Counted from the first letter of the stretch, positions 1 through 8,493 are shown. The stretch is 25,937 nucleotides of DNA from Candidatus Cibiobacter qucibialis (GCA_004000625.1 SAUS01000037.1:1-25937); one strand, 5' to 3'. Notes: generated by a model from the sequence alone, not told the origin. Translations and numbers: made by a program.

Positions 1-103
1 GTACCGCAACCCGACATTATCGAGCATTTTGGCAACGCAGATGCCGTGCCGCAGCCGCCGGAGCGGTGCTTAAACCGTCAGGCGGGAATTGTGCGGTGTT
101 GCC
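1..103 (-). repeat. MITE family 1, copy 1 (truncated by window start)
   Basis: This is the reverse complement of the left part of the complete copy at 16491-16774, with only a few substitutions. It ends at 103 in the inverted-repeat tip (reverse-strand tip GGCAACACCGCACAATTC). The flank just outside the tip is TTAT. It contains the segment (around 1-16) that the short copy at 20353-20524 lacks, so it derives from the full-length version. The other end lies outside the window. Non-autonomous: no transposase is encoded. Confidence 0.85.
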
Positions 104-381
104 TTATAACAAAACCGCTTCTGTTAGTTCCTTCAAACTCTTGTGCGTGGTAACATTGTGCGGATTGAAATGGTATAGGAGAGTGCTCCCCTGCCGGATG
201 CCATTGATAGCGGCTGCCAGCGGACGGAGGGTGCGCCAAATGAGAAAACGCAGCATGTTTTTTTTTGAAAACACCCTATTTATGCGACCTTGACACCGCT
301 CGCTATAAAGGAAGGCTGCAGAGCCGCAACCCCGAAATGACCGGCATCAGTTTACACATTGATCAACATACAAAACAATAA
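104..381. other. Intergenic stretch without a supported gene
   Basis: Between the edge repeat and the clpX terminator there is no convincing gene. The one reading frame starting inside the repeat (66-293, +) encodes a low-complexity basic peptide and begins in mobile DNA. No tRNA-like or riboswitch-like fold was recognised. In many Firmicutes lon follows clpX; it is absent here. Confidence 0.5.
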
Positions 382-427
382 AACCCCTGCCGCCGTAGAA
401 CAATTACATTCTACAGCGGCAGGGGTT
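382..427 (-). terminator. Rho-independent terminator of clpX
   Basis: A near-perfect 19-bp inverted repeat (382-400 with 409-427, 8-nt loop) lies just downstream of the clpX stop. Read on the minus strand the stem is followed by a T-rich run (TTTTATTGTTTTG). This is a strong intrinsic terminator ending the clpP-clpX transcript. Confidence 0.85.
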
Positions 428-446
428 GCTGCTTTGATTGAGCTAT

Positions 447-1787
447 TTACTGCTTGATGATTGCCTTATTTTTATAGCGCTTGCGCACGGCACCATATTC
501 CAGGTGCGGCTGGCCGCCATTCACTGTGTCCGCATCAATGGTAACACGGGTAATAGTGGGGTCAGACGGAATTTCGTACATGATGGGGATCAGGATATCC
601 TCCACCACGCTCCGCAGGCCGCGGGCACCGCTCTTGCGTGCAATGGTCTTTTGGGCGATAGCACGCAGGGCAGCATCCGTAAAGGACAGTTCAGCGCTGT
701 CCATAGCCAGCAGCTCTTTGTACTGGCGCACAATGCTGTTTTTCGGCTCGGTCAGAACACGGATCAAAGATTCCTCGTCCAGCGGGTCCAGCACCGTCAC
801 AACCGGTAGACGACCGATCAGCTCCGGAATCAGGCCAAACTTGACCAAATCGTCCGGTTCCACTTTGCGCAGCAGCTTTTGACGGGTTTCCTCGCTGTCC
901 AGGTTGGTGCGCAGCTGGCTACCAAAGCCGAGGGTGCTCTTGTCGGTACGGGTCTGGATCAGCTTTTCCAGGCCGTCAAAGGCACCGCCGCAGATGAACA
1001 GGATGTTCTTGGTGTTGATCTGGATGAATTCCTGCTGCGGATGTTTGCGGCCGCCGTTGGGCGGCACATTGCTGACAGTGCCTTCCAGAATTTTCAGCAA
1101 TGCCTGCTGCACGCCCTCTCCGCCAACATCGCGGGTGATGGATGGGTTCTCGCTCTTGCGGGTGATCTTATCAATCTCGTCCACATAGATAATACCAACT
1201 TCGGCTTTGGGAATATCAAAGTCCGCAGCCTGAATCAGCTTGAGCAGAATGTTCTCAACGTCCTCGCCAACGTAACCGGCTTCGGTCAGGGTGGTGGCGT
1301 CCGCAATCGCAAACGGAACGTTCAGCATTTTGGCAAGCGTCTGGGCCAGCAGGGTTTTGCCGGTACCGGACGGGCCAAGCATCAGTACGTTGGACTTTTG
1401 CAGCTCTACATGGCTTTCCTGCCCGGAAAGAATGCGCTTATAATGATTGTAGACAGAAACTGCCAGCACGCGCTTGGCATCGTCCTGACCAATGACATAC
1501 TGGTCAAGGCCAGCTTTGATCTCAGCAGGCGTCATGATGTTGACATCCGCCAAAGGGTCAACGCCGGAATGCCCGCGAGAAGCCGCAGCACGGCGTTCCG
1601 GCGTTGCGCGCGGCGGTTCGGGTACGTTGCCATCTTTATACAGGGCACTGTAGCACATATCAATGCAATCTTTGCAGATGTTTACGCCGGGGCCGATGAT
1701 AAGCTGATCCACCTGGCTTTGGGAACGGCCGCAAAAGCTGCAAATCATTTCACGTTTTCCGTCCTTGCCGGAAATCGAATTTGCCAT
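447..1787 (-). CDS. clpX: ATP-dependent Clp protease ATP-binding subunit ClpX
   Basis: ClpX is the hexameric AAA+ unfoldase that recognises substrates, unfolds them with ATP and feeds them to ClpP in the cytosol. The 446-residue protein has the N-terminal zinc-binding domain (Cys16, Cys19, Cys38, Cys41), Walker A GPSGTGKT at 138-145, the pore loop GYVG at 171-174, Walker B VDEID at 202-206 and the ClpP-docking loop LGFG at 286-289. GARGLRS near the C-terminus is the sensor-2 region. Length is slightly above the usual 410-430 residues. It starts 18 nt after the clpP stop on the same strand, so the two are almost certainly co-transcribed, and a strong terminator follows. All key residues are present; the assignment is secure. 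Confidence 0.98.
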   Translation of the reverse strand: MANSISGKDGKREMICSFCGRSQSQVDQLIIGPGVNICKDCIDMCYSALYKDGNVPEPPRATPERRAAASRGHSGVDPLADVNIMTPAEIKAGLDQYVIGQDDAKRVLAVSVYNHYKRILSGQESHVELQKSNVLMLGPSGTGKTLLAQTLAKMLNVPFAIADATTLTEAGYVGEDVENILLKLIQAADFDIPKAEVGIIYVDEIDKITRKSENPSITRDVGGEGVQQALLKILEGTVSNVPPNGGRKHPQQEFIQINTKNILFICGGAFDGLEKLIQTRTDKSTLGFGSQLRTNLDSEETRQKLLRKVEPDDLVKFGLIPELIGRLPVVTVLDPLDEESLIRVLTEPKNSIVRQYKELLAMDSAELSFTDAALRAIAQKTIARKSGARGLRSVVEDILIPIMYEIPSDPTITRVTIDADTVNGGQPHLEYGAVRKRYKNKAIIKQ

Positions 1788-1805
1788 TTCCTAATTCCCC
1801 CGGTT

Positions 1806-2405
1806 TTAGTGTTTTACAATGATCTCATCGATCAGGCCATAGGCCTTGGCTTCCTCTGCGGTCAGGTAGTTATCGCGGTCAGTATCTTTCTCCACAACCT
1901 CAAGAGGCTGGCCGGTATACTCGCTGAGCATGCGGTTCATCTTTTTCTTGATCTGCACAAGGTGGTTGGCATGGATCTGGATGTCGCTTGCCTGGCCGGA
2001 AAGGCCACCGCCCTGGCCGCCGGAAATCAGCGGCTGATGGATCAGGATCTCAGAATTCGGCAGGGCAAAACGCTTACCCTTGGTGCCGCTGGCCAGCAAA
2101 AATGCACCCATGGAAGCAGCCATGCCCACGCAGATGGTGGAAACATCGCACTTGATATACTTCATGGTATCGTGGATGGCCATACCGTCGGTAATGGAAC
2201 CGCCAGGGCTGTTGATGTAGAAGCTGATATCTTTTTCGGGGTCCTGCCCTTCCAGATACAACAGCTGTGCAATGATCACGCTCGCGGAATTGGGGTTGAC
2301 ATCCTCGCTCAGAACGATAATACGGTCGTTCAACAGGCGGGAGAAAATATCATAGCTGCGCTCACCGCGCGCAGTCTGCTCAACAACATAAGGTACCAGG
2401 CTCAT
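1806..2405 (-). CDS. clpP: ATP-dependent Clp protease proteolytic subunit ClpP
   Basis: ClpP is the serine peptidase that forms the tetradecameric degradation chamber docked to ClpX. The 199-residue sequence carries the full triad: Ser98 in GMAASMG, His123 in ILIHQP and Asp174 in the EKDTDRD segment. The oligomerisation/handle region (about 125-155) is glycine- and glutamine-rich, as is usual. Length is typical (193-207). The start is supported by an AAGGAGGG ribosome binding site 6 nt upstream. It lies directly upstream of clpX and downstream of tig on the same strand, the common Firmicutes order. Two hairpins separate it from tig, so it may have its own promoter or be read through from tig. 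Confidence 0.98.
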   Translation of the reverse strand: MSLVPYVVEQTARGERSYDIFSRLLNDRIIVLSEDVNPNSASVIIAQLLYLEGQDPEKDISFYINSPGGSITDGMAIHDTMKYIKCDVSTICVGMAASMGAFLLASGTKGKRFALPNSEILIHQPLISGGQGGGLSGQASDIQIHANHLVQIKKKMNRMLSEYTGQPLEVVEKDTDRDNYLTAEEAKAYGLIDEIIVKH

Positions 2406-2489
2406 TCGGTTCCCTCCTTAAAACAATGGTAATGGTTCCGGGCTGTTACAGCCCGGAGAGCGGAGAACAAATCTCCATGATTCGATAAG

Positions 2490-2523
2490 AGCCGATACAA
2501 CGGCAAAGCACGCTGTATCGGCT
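2490..2523 (-). terminator. Probable tig terminator or attenuator hairpin
   Basis: A 10-bp perfect stem (AGCCGATACA with TGTATCGGCT, 14-nt loop) lies 41 nt past the tig stop. On the minus strand it is followed only by a weak T run (CTTATCG), so termination may be partial. A second small palindrome (CCGGGCTG..CAGCCCGG, about 2437-2455) follows before the clpP ribosome binding site. Together they could tune read-through from tig to clpP. Confidence 0.5.
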
Positions 2524-2563
2524 TTTATACAATCTTGCTATCGGGCAAAGCCAGGGCTATGGA

Positions 2564-3874
2564 TTAGTCCTGCTTTTCCTCTTCTTTGGGCTCAGCGGTC
2601 ACAACGTTAGCCTTTTCCTTAACAAAGTCGATTGCCTTATTGATTGCCAGGTCAGCCTTAACAGCAGCGGCGTCCACAATGCCCTTAACCTTGTCGGCTT
2701 CCATCTTGTAAGCGTCAGCAATGCGCTTAACTTCTTCCTCGAACTCCTCGTCAGAAGCGGTGATGCCTTCCTTGGCAACGATAGCTTCCATTGCCAGGCG
2801 CATCTTGACCTGCTTGTCAGCCTGCTCCTTGAACTGTGCACGGAACTGCTCGATGTTCATGCCCATATACTTCAGGTAGTCAGCCAGCTTCAGGCCCTGC
2901 TGAGAAATGCGGTACTCGAAGTCCTGAACCAGCTCGTCGATGCGGCTGTCAACCATGGCGTCAGGAATATCAGCCTTCATGTTGGCGATAACCTGATCCA
3001 TCAGATCGTTCTCGACCTTCTGCTCAGCCTGCTTGTCCAGGTTGGTCTTGATGTTGTTGCGGATGGAATCCTTCAGCTCGTCCAGGGTGTCGTACTCGCT
3101 GACGTCCTTTGCAAAGTCGTCATCCAGAGCGGGCAGCTCCTTGTACTTGACTTCATGCAGCTTGATCTTGAAGGTTGCATCCTTGCCAGCCAGCTCGGCA
3201 GCGCCGTATTCCTCGGGGAACTTGACGTTGACGTCGAATTCTTCGCCAGCGGAATGGCCAACAACCTGATCCTCGAAACCGGGGATGAAGGAGCCAGAGC
3301 CCAGAACCAGAGAGTAATGCTCTGCCTTGCCGCCCTCAAAAGCCTTGCCATCAACAAAGCCCTCAAAGTCGATATCAACGGTATCACCGTTCTCAGCAGC
3401 GCCCTCACGGGTCAGCAGACGGCCGTTGCGGTCCTGCATGCGCTTCACTTCGGCGTCAACATCTGCCTCGTTGACATTCTTGGCTTCTTTGGTCACAGTT
3501 AAACCGGCATACTCGCCCAGTTCAACTTCGGGCTTGACAGCAACCTTGACCTTCAGCACAACGCCGTCAGCCTCAGACATGGAAACGACCTCGGGATCGG
3601 GGCGGCCGACAACATCGATCTTTGCTTCCTTCACAGCGGCCTCATAAGCCTCCGGGAACAGATCATTGACAGCGTCATAATGGAAAATGTCAGAACCGTA
3701 CATCTTCTCGATCATATGACGGGGAGCCTTGCCCTTGCGGAAGCCGGGAATGGCATATTTTTTGCCTTCGCGCTTGAACGCGTTGTTCACAGCGGCCTTG
3801 AAGGTCTCAGCGTCGATAGAGAACTGCAATTCTACCATGCTCTTTTCGAGCTTTTCACAGGAAATCAGATTCAT
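2564..3874 (-). CDS. tig: Trigger factor (ribosome-associated chaperone, FKBP-type PPIase)
   Basis: Trigger factor binds the ribosome exit tunnel and shields nascent chains; it also has peptidyl-prolyl isomerase activity. Three domains are visible in the 436-residue product: an N-terminal ribosome-binding domain with the signature GFRKGKAP, a central FKBP-like domain (about 150-245, NGDTVDIDFEGFVDG to IKLHEVK), and a long helical, acidic/lysine-rich C-terminal chaperone domain. The start is ATG at 3874: a GGAGG lies 8 nt upstream, and the TTG 15 nt further upstream overlaps that GGAGG, so it cannot be the start. The family's usual length is 430-450. It precedes clpP-clpX, the standard order. 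An extended -10 promoter (TGATATAAT) is present upstream. Confidence 0.97.
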   Translation of the reverse strand: MNLISCEKLEKSMVELQFSIDAETFKAAVNNAFKREGKKYAIPGFRKGKAPRHMIEKMYGSDIFHYDAVNDLFPEAYEAAVKEAKIDVVGRPDPEVVSMSEADGVVLKVKVAVKPEVELGEYAGLTVTKEAKNVNEADVDAEVKRMQDRNGRLLTREGAAENGDTVDIDFEGFVDGKAFEGGKAEHYSLVLGSGSFIPGFEDQVVGHSAGEEFDVNVKFPEEYGAAELAGKDATFKIKLHEVKYKELPALDDDFAKDVSEYDTLDELKDSIRNNIKTNLDKQAEQKVENDLMDQVIANMKADIPDAMVDSRIDELVQDFEYRISQQGLKLADYLKYMGMNIEQFRAQFKEQADKQVKMRLAMEAIVAKEGITASDEEFEEEVKRIADAYKMEADKVKGIVDAAAVKADLAINKAIDFVKEKANVVTAEPKEEEKQD

Positions 3875-3906
3875 TTGAAAATCCTCCAAACATAGAAATA
3901 CAATGT

Positions 3907-3915
3907 ATTATATCA
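3907..3915 (-). promoter_or_regulatory. Extended -10 promoter element of tig
   Basis: On the minus strand the sequence TGATATAAT (TGn plus a perfect TATAAT) lies about 33 nt upstream of the tig start codon. No good -35 hexamer is seen at 17 nt, which fits an extended -10 sigma-A promoter. Confidence 0.6.
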
Positions 3916-3999
3916 TGTACCGGCAAAGAATACCAGCCCATTTTGAAATAAAATTCCCTTTACAGGCAAAAAAATTGAAAAAAGCTGCAAACAAATGCT

Positions 4000-4683
4000 T
4001 TAATCACAGATTTTATAAGGGCAAAAATGCAAACCGTCCGCCGAAACCAGCTTGTAGCGGATACCATCCACTTCACGCTGGATAGCCCCGCGGATGGACT
4101 TTCCGTGCAGGTGGCCGTAATAACATTGCTGCACGCCAAACTCATGCAGGATATCCACCAACGGCTGTGCGCACCCGCCGGGATAAACTGGCGGGTAATG
4201 CAGAAATGCAATTTTCTGTGCGCCCCCCCCTGCCTGCAGCGACATGCGCAGGCGGCCGGCTTCGCGCGCCATGATCTTGGCATCTTGGGCGTTGGTATCG
4301 TCAAACGGCCAGCCGCGGGTGCCGCACAAGGCATAATCCCCCACCATGCAGGCATTGTTATGCAGGATGTGCATGGTATCAAAGCCGTTTTCTGTCAGGT
4401 AGCGCTCCATCTTGCGGGCGGTCGTCCACCAATAATCATGGTTGCCTTTCAGCAGCCATTTTTGACCCGGCAGGTTTTGGATAAATGCAAAGTCGGTTTT
4501 GGTGTCCTCCAGCTTCATGGCCCAGCTGGTATCCCCCGCCAGAATAACTGTATCCTGCGGGGAGATCAGCGTGCGCCAGTTTGCTTCCAACTTGGGCAGA
4601 TAGCCTTCCCAGCCTTCAAAAACATCCATCGGCTTATCCCCGCCGAGAGAAAGGTGAAGATCACCAACCACAAAAATTGCCAT
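4000..4683 (-). CDS. Calcineurin-like metallophosphoesterase
   Basis: A 227-residue cytosolic metal-dependent phosphoesterase whose substrate is not evident. The metal-ligand motifs appear in order: GDLH (Asp8, His10), GDTSW (Asp51), GNHDYWW (Asn81, His82), a single His in LHYPPV, and GHLHG near the C-terminus. No signal peptide or membrane segment was seen. The start was set at MAIFVVGDLH because GGGGG lies 6 nt upstream and the metallophosphoesterase fold begins there; an upstream in-frame ATG would add 13 residues unlike the family. It is transcribed divergently from the small DUF1540 gene. No clear terminator follows apart from a T-rich tract near 3960-3985. The family is certain, the specific role unknown. 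Confidence 0.92.
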   Translation of the reverse strand: MAIFVVGDLHLSLGGDKPMDVFEGWEGYLPKLEANWRTLISPQDTVILAGDTSWAMKLEDTKTDFAFIQNLPGQKWLLKGNHDYWWTTARKMERYLTENGFDTMHILHNNACMVGDYALCGTRGWPFDDTNAQDAKIMAREAGRLRMSLQAGGGAQKIAFLHYPPVYPGGCAQPLVDILHEFGVQQCYYGHLHGKSIRGAIQREVDGIRYKLVSADGLHFCPYKICD

Positions 4684-4697
4684 ATGCACCCCCGGCA

Positions 4698-4726
4698 GTA
4701 TATTCTGGTGTATTCTGCCCATACTG
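4698..4726 (+). promoter_or_regulatory. Candidate sporulation-type promoter for the DUF1540 gene
   Basis: GTATA at 4698-4702 and CATACTG at 4720-4726 are separated by 17 nt. This resembles the forespore sigma-F/sigma-G pattern (-35 GNATA, -10 CATNNTA). It is a motif match only. A hairpin (GCACGCAAAAGC with GCTTTTGTGC, 4732-4757) follows in the leader just before the ribosome binding site. Confidence 0.3.
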
Positions 4727-4780
4727 ATAGAGCACGCAAAAGCAAACGCTTTTGTGCCTTACCAAGAAAGGAGAAGCACC

Positions 4781-4936
4781 ATGATGGAAGAAAACGTAAT
4801 CAACGGAATTTGCTGTGATGTAGAAAACTGTGTGTACAACAACGGCTCCTGCTGCTGCACAGCGCATGAGATTCACGTGAACCACCGCGCCAACAACGGC
4901 ACAGAAACAATGTGCGAAACCTTCAGCGAAGTATAA
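4781..4936 (+). CDS. Small cysteine-rich DUF1540 protein
   Basis: A 51-residue protein matching the DUF1540 pattern: GICCDVENCVYN, then a Cys cluster (SCCCTAHEIHV), then TMCETF near the end. The spaced cysteines suggest metal binding, but no function is established from the sequence. An AGGAG ribosome binding site lies 7 nt before this ATG; the next codon is also ATG and could be used. It stands alone on the plus strand between the metallophosphoesterase and threonine synthase genes. A GC-rich hairpin (CCCGGC..GCCGGG, 4946-4961) follows and may be a weak terminator. The upstream region carries a sporulation-like promoter match, so expression during sporulation is possible but unproven. Confidence 0.88.
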   Translation: MMEENVINGICCDVENCVYNNGSCCCTAHEIHVNHRANNGTETMCETFSEV

Positions 4937-5021
4937 CCACAGTTTCCCGGCGGCTGCCGGGCTGCGTTTGCGGGCCTGGCAGTGCTTACTTAATGCGTGT
5001 AATGCACGCCCCTAATGCCGC

Positions 5022-6470
5022 TTATTTCAGCGCGGCATCCCGGATGGCGGCAGGCTCAATGACGGTATTGAACCGCACCGGCAGGGTGTTCAGCACGCTG
5101 AGGGAAGCCGGAACCGGGCAGCCGGTTTTGACATTCAGAGCAGCCATGGCGGCAAAGTCGCTTTCCGGGGCAGTTTCACCCAGCGCGGCCAGCACATCGC
5201 GCGGGAACTTGTACGGGCTGGCGGTGGAAAGCACCACCATAGGCGCCGCGCTGCGCACCGTCTCAGCTACGCAGAACGCAACGGCGGTGTGGGTATCGCA
5301 GAGATAATTGTCCTGCTCAAAGCGGGCATTGATCTCTGCAGCGCCAGCTGTATCATCAGCACAGCCGCAGGCAAAAGATGCCTGAATGCGGGCCAGGGTC
5401 TCGGCATCGACGGTGTACATACCGGTCTTTGCCAGGTCAGCCATCCAGCCTGCCACTTTGGCGCTGCTGCAGCTGACATGGTACAGAAGACGCTCCAGGT
5501 TGCTGGAGATCAGGATATCCATGGACGGCGAAGTCGTCTTGTAGAAGGTGCGGCGGGCATCATAGGTGCCGGTCTTGATGAAGTCGGTCAGGACGTTATT
5601 CTTGTTGGAAGCGCAAACCAGCTTGCCCACAGGCAGGCCCATCTGCTTGGCATAATAACCGGCCAGGATATCGCCAAAGTTTCCGGTCGGCACGCAGAAG
5701 TCCACCGGCTGTCCCCAGGCAACATTGCCCTGCTCCACCAGGCGGAAGTAGGCATAGAAGTAGTACACGATCTGCGGCACCAGGCGACCCCAGTTGATGG
5801 AGTTTGCGCTGGACAGGCAGATATTGCGCTTTTCCAGTTCTTCAGCAACCGAAGCATCGCCAAACACGCGTTTCACGCCGGTCTGGGCATCGTCAAAGTT
5901 GCCGTTCACGGCATAGACGGATACGTTATCTCCTGCCTGGGTGGCCATCTGCAGGCGTTGGATTTCGCTGGTACCGGCATCGGGATAGAACACTTCGATC
6001 TCAATGCCCGGCAGGCCTGCATAACCAGCCAGTGCAGCCTTGCCGGTATCGCCGGAGGTTGCCACCAGAATGCGGGTCGTTTCGGTGCGGCCCAGGTTTT
6101 TTTTGGCCTGAACCAGCAGTTTGGGCATCAGCTGGAGCGCATAGTCCTTGAAGGCGCAGGTCGGGCCGTGCCACAATTCCAGCGAGTACAGGCCATCGTG
6201 AACCTTCTGGACATAACCCGCCTTACCGGCAAAGGCATCTCCATAAGTTGCAGCGGCAGCTTCACCCAGAAAAGCCGGGTCATAATCTGTCAAAAAGCCA
6301 GCCAGAACTTTCTGGGCAAGCTCCGGGTAGCTGAGGGATTTCCAATCTTCCAGCTCTGCTTTGGGGAACGCGGTGGGAACGAACAGGCCTCCGTCCGGTG
6401 CCAAACCGCAGAGAATGGCCTCCGACGAAGAAACGATGGTGTTGGGATCGCGTGTGCTTTGGAACTGCAT
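5022..6470 (-). CDS. thrC: Threonine synthase
   Basis: A PLP-dependent beta/gamma-replacement enzyme converting O-phosphohomoserine to threonine in the cytosol. The 482-residue product begins MQFQSTRDPN, has the N-terminal signature GLAPDGGLFVP (22-32), and the PLP lysine Lys108 in GPTCAFKDY. ATSGDTGKAAL is the phosphate/PLP-binding loop. Length agrees with the long fungal/bacterial-type threonine synthases. The start was set at 6470: an AGGGGG lies 7 nt upstream, and the frame's upstream extension covers the YraN-family gene end. It is apparently monocistronic, with 133 nt upstream that hold no recognised riboswitch. Other threonine-pathway genes (hom, thrB) are not in the window. Confidence 0.97.
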   Translation of the reverse strand: MQFQSTRDPNTIVSSSEAILCGLAPDGGLFVPTAFPKAELEDWKSLSYPELAQKVLAGFLTDYDPAFLGEAAAATYGDAFAGKAGYVQKVHDGLYSLELWHGPTCAFKDYALQLMPKLLVQAKKNLGRTETTRILVATSGDTGKAALAGYAGLPGIEIEVFYPDAGTSEIQRLQMATQAGDNVSVYAVNGNFDDAQTGVKRVFGDASVAEELEKRNICLSSANSINWGRLVPQIVYYFYAYFRLVEQGNVAWGQPVDFCVPTGNFGDILAGYYAKQMGLPVGKLVCASNKNNVLTDFIKTGTYDARRTFYKTTSPSMDILISSNLERLLYHVSCSSAKVAGWMADLAKTGMYTVDAETLARIQASFACGCADDTAGAAEINARFEQDNYLCDTHTAVAFCVAETVRSAAPMVVLSTASPYKFPRDVLAALGETAPESDFAAMAALNVKTGCPVPASLSVLNTLPVRFNTVIEPAAIRDAALK

Positions 6471-6603
6471 AATCAAACCCCCTATATATTTTTCATCTCT
6501 ATCAAACCTTTCCGCACAGAAAGGCCTGTTTTTTCTGGCACAGCAAAAATAGGTTGCACATCCTGTTTTGCTGTATCCAAAACAGCTCAAAATAGTCCCC
6601 GCA

Positions 6604-6963
6604 TCATTCGCTGGCAAAAGCATCCCGGATGCAGTGGACCTGCCAGCCGGAACCGGCAGGCAGAACTTCCACCACATCAAAACGGATGTTGGCATCAGCA
6701 TACGGGCTTTGCTGAAGATACTGGCCCGCCACGGCAATCAGACGTTGCTGTTTATAATAGTCCACCGCTTCGGCCGGGGCGGCGCGCTGGGCACTGGTAC
6801 GGGTCTTGACCTCTGCAAATACAATGGTGTCTGCTTTATATAAGATCAAGTCCAGCTCCCCCATGCGGGTGCGGTAGTTATGGTTCAGCAGCAGGTAGCC
6901 CTGCCGGATGTAATACTTAGCGGCAACGGCTTCTCCCGTATGGCCCAAATTGGCGCGGTTCAT
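6604..6963 (-). CDS. YraN-family (UPF0102) putative endonuclease
   Basis: A 119-residue protein of the YraN/UPF0102 family, which has a restriction-endonuclease-like fold and is presumed to act on nucleic acid. Visible landmarks are GEAVAAKYY near the N-terminus (helix), RTRMGELDLI with Glu36 and Asp38, and FAEVKTR with Glu51 and Lys53: the typical E-x-D...E-x-K nuclease core. Its ATG overlaps the rnhB stop in an ATGA, implying translational coupling. The rnhB-yraN pairing is widespread in Firmicutes and often sits downstream of ylqF, exactly as here. Its biochemical role is not established. Confidence 0.93.
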   Translation of the reverse strand: MNRANLGHTGEAVAAKYYIRQGYLLLNHNYRTRMGELDLILYKADTIVFAEVKTRTSAQRAAPAEAVDYYKQQRLIAVAGQYLQQSPYADANIRFDVVEVLPAGSGWQVHCIRDAFASE

Positions 6964-7589
6964 GGCCAGTAACCCTGCTTTTTCAAGAAGCTGCGGCGGT
7001 AAAAATCCTGAATGCCATATTGTTCAATCAGCTCATAATGGAGCTTGGTGGGATAACCTTTATGTTTGGCCAGCTGGTATTGCGGGTACTGTTTATCCAG
7101 CTCCAGCATGTACCGGTCACGGCTAACTTTGGCCAGAATGGAAGCCGCCGCAATACTGGCGCTGTTGGCGTCACCCTTGACGACAGCCTCGGCAGGCTGG
7201 GCCAGATTGGGTGGGCAGCGGTTGCCATCCACCAGAACATAGTCCGGTGTAACGGCCAAACCGGCCACCGCCTGCTCCATGCCGTCCATGGTAGCCCACA
7301 GGATGTTGCGCTCGTCAATTTCCTGCGGGGAGATAAAAACGATCTGGTAGCACAGAGCGCGGGCAATAATCTCGTCAAACAAGGCTTCGCGGCGCTTCTC
7401 GCTGAGCTTTTTGGAGTCGTTGACTCCTTCAATGGGGTCATCCGGGTTTAGAATGACGGCGGCTACGCAGACCGGCCCACACAGGGGGCCGCGTCCAGCT
7501 TCGTCCACGCCGCAGATGTTGCCATGCTCGGCGCGCTTTGCTGCGTCAAACGTATACAACGCGGGGTTACTGCTCGTCCTCATCGGCAT
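6960..7589 (-). CDS. rnhB: Ribonuclease HII
   Basis: RNase HII cleaves RNA in RNA-DNA hybrids and removes misincorporated ribonucleotides. The 209-residue form shows the catalytic acidic residues Asp29 and Glu30 (GVDEAGRGPL), Asp121 (VLVDGN) and Asp140 (VVKGDANS), followed by the conserved SILAKVSRD. Start choice: three ATGs cluster at 7592, 7589 and 7583 inside the end of ylqF; a GGAGG at 7596-7600 gives the best 6-nt spacing to 7589. The upstream part of the frame is a shadow of ylqF. The gene overlaps ylqF by 23 nt and the downstream YraN gene by 4 nt, so the three form a coupled unit. Confidence 0.95.
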   Translation of the reverse strand: MPMRTSSNPALYTFDAAKRAEHGNICGVDEAGRGPLCGPVCVAAVILNPDDPIEGVNDSKKLSEKRREALFDEIIARALCYQIVFISPQEIDERNILWATMDGMEQAVAGLAVTPDYVLVDGNRCPPNLAQPAEAVVKGDANSASIAAASILAKVSRDRYMLELDKQYPQYQLAKHKGYPTKLHYELIEQYGIQDFYRRSFLKKQGYWP

Positions 7590-8493
7590 CATCGCCCTCC
7601 CAGTCTGTCTCTTCTGCGCGCTGCGGCGGGCGTTCCAGCGAGATACGGCCCCACTTGCTGGCGCGGAATTCCCCGACCAGCATTTTGGCGGCACGCTCGG
7701 TGTCAACCTCGCCGCCGGAAATCAGCATACCGCGTTTGGCACCGATGGCCTGCAAAAGGTCATATGGCGGCAGAGCCAAAGCCTGCTCATCCAGCTTGTA
7801 GCGTTCCATCAGGCGCTGCGGATAGATGGCCCGCACGCCGGACAGCAAACCACAGGCAAGCTCCTCGATATCCAGGATATCATCTTTGATGGAACCGATG
7901 AACGCCAGATTGGTGGCGGTTTCCAGACTGTCAAACTTTTTCCAAAGCACGCCGGGCATGTCCATCAGGTCGTAATCATCCACGGTGATCCACTGTTTGC
8001 CGCGGGTAACGCCGGGTTTGTTGGCCGCTTTGGCGCGGGCAGCACCGGCAAAGGAATTGATGAAGGTGGATTTGCCCACATTGGGAATGCCCACCACCAT
8101 CACACGGATGCGGGCACCGATCATGCCTTTTTTGCGGCGGCGCTCCATCAGGGCGGAAAGTTCTTTTTCAATGGGGCCTTTGACTGCACCTGCCTTGCCG
8201 CTTTGTTTGGAGTTCATGGGCAGGCAGCCAGCCCCGGCGCTTTTGAAGTAAGCCAACCACTGGGCAGTGATATCCGGGTCCGCCAGGTCGGCTTTATTCA
8301 TAATATACAGGTGCGGCTTGCCGGAAGTAATGCGTTCAATTTCCGGGTTCAGGCTGGAAAGCGGGATGCGCGCATCCAGAATTTGTAAAACACAATCCAC
8401 GTTGCGGATCTCGGTTTCCATCAGGCGCAAGGTTTTGGCCATATGGCCGGGGAACCATTGGATCGCGCGGCGGTTGATGATATCTTCGCTCAT
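7567..8493 (-). CDS. ylqF: Ribosome biogenesis GTPase YlqF (RbgA)
   Basis: A circularly permuted GTPase needed for late maturation of the 50S subunit. The 308-residue protein opens with the family signature QWFPGHMAKT, then has the GTPase motifs in permuted order: G4 NKAD (66-69), G5 NSK (94-96), G1 GIPNVGKS (135-142), G2 GVTRG (about 161-165) and G3 DMPG (178-181). The C-terminal RNA-binding part ends in an acidic tail (GDDADEDEQ). It starts 12 nt after the lepB stop and overlaps rnhB. The order rplS-lepB-ylqF-rnhB is the conserved Firmicutes arrangement, linking ribosome assembly with secretion and RNA processing genes. Confidence 0.97.
   Translation of the reverse strand: MSEDIINRRAIQWFPGHMAKTLRLMETEIRNVDCVLQILDARIPLSSLNPEIERITSGKPHLYIMNKADLADPDITAQWLAYFKSAGAGCLPMNSKQSGKAGAVKGPIEKELSALMERRRKKGMIGARIRVMVVGIPNVGKSTFINSFAGAARAKAANKPGVTRGKQWITVDDYDLMDMPGVLWKKFDSLETATNLAFIGSIKDDILDIEELACGLLSGVRAIYPQRLMERYKLDEQALALPPYDLLQAIGAKRGMLISGGEVDTERAAKMLVGEFRASKWGRISLERPPQRAEETDWEGDDADEDEQ

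Noticed and set aside
66..293. 75-residue open frame on the plus strand
   Set aside because: It begins inside the edge MITE, has no good ribosome binding site and its sequence resembles no family.
879..2432. 517-codon frame antisense to clpX and clpP
   Set aside because: It is the mirror of two certain genes. Long antisense frames also occur opposite thrC, ppk1, DUF1846 and the last radical SAM gene and reflect codon usage.
4946..5009. Hairpins CCCGGC..GCCGGG and GCGTG..CACGC as terminators of the DUF1540 gene and thrC
   Set aside because: Stems are short and neither is followed by a clear T run, so they are mentioned but not called as terminators.
6471..6603. Possible T-box or riboswitch in the threonine synthase leader
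   Set aside because: No T-box consensus, specifier loop or terminator-antiterminator pair was found, only a small CCTTTC..GAAAGG hairpin.
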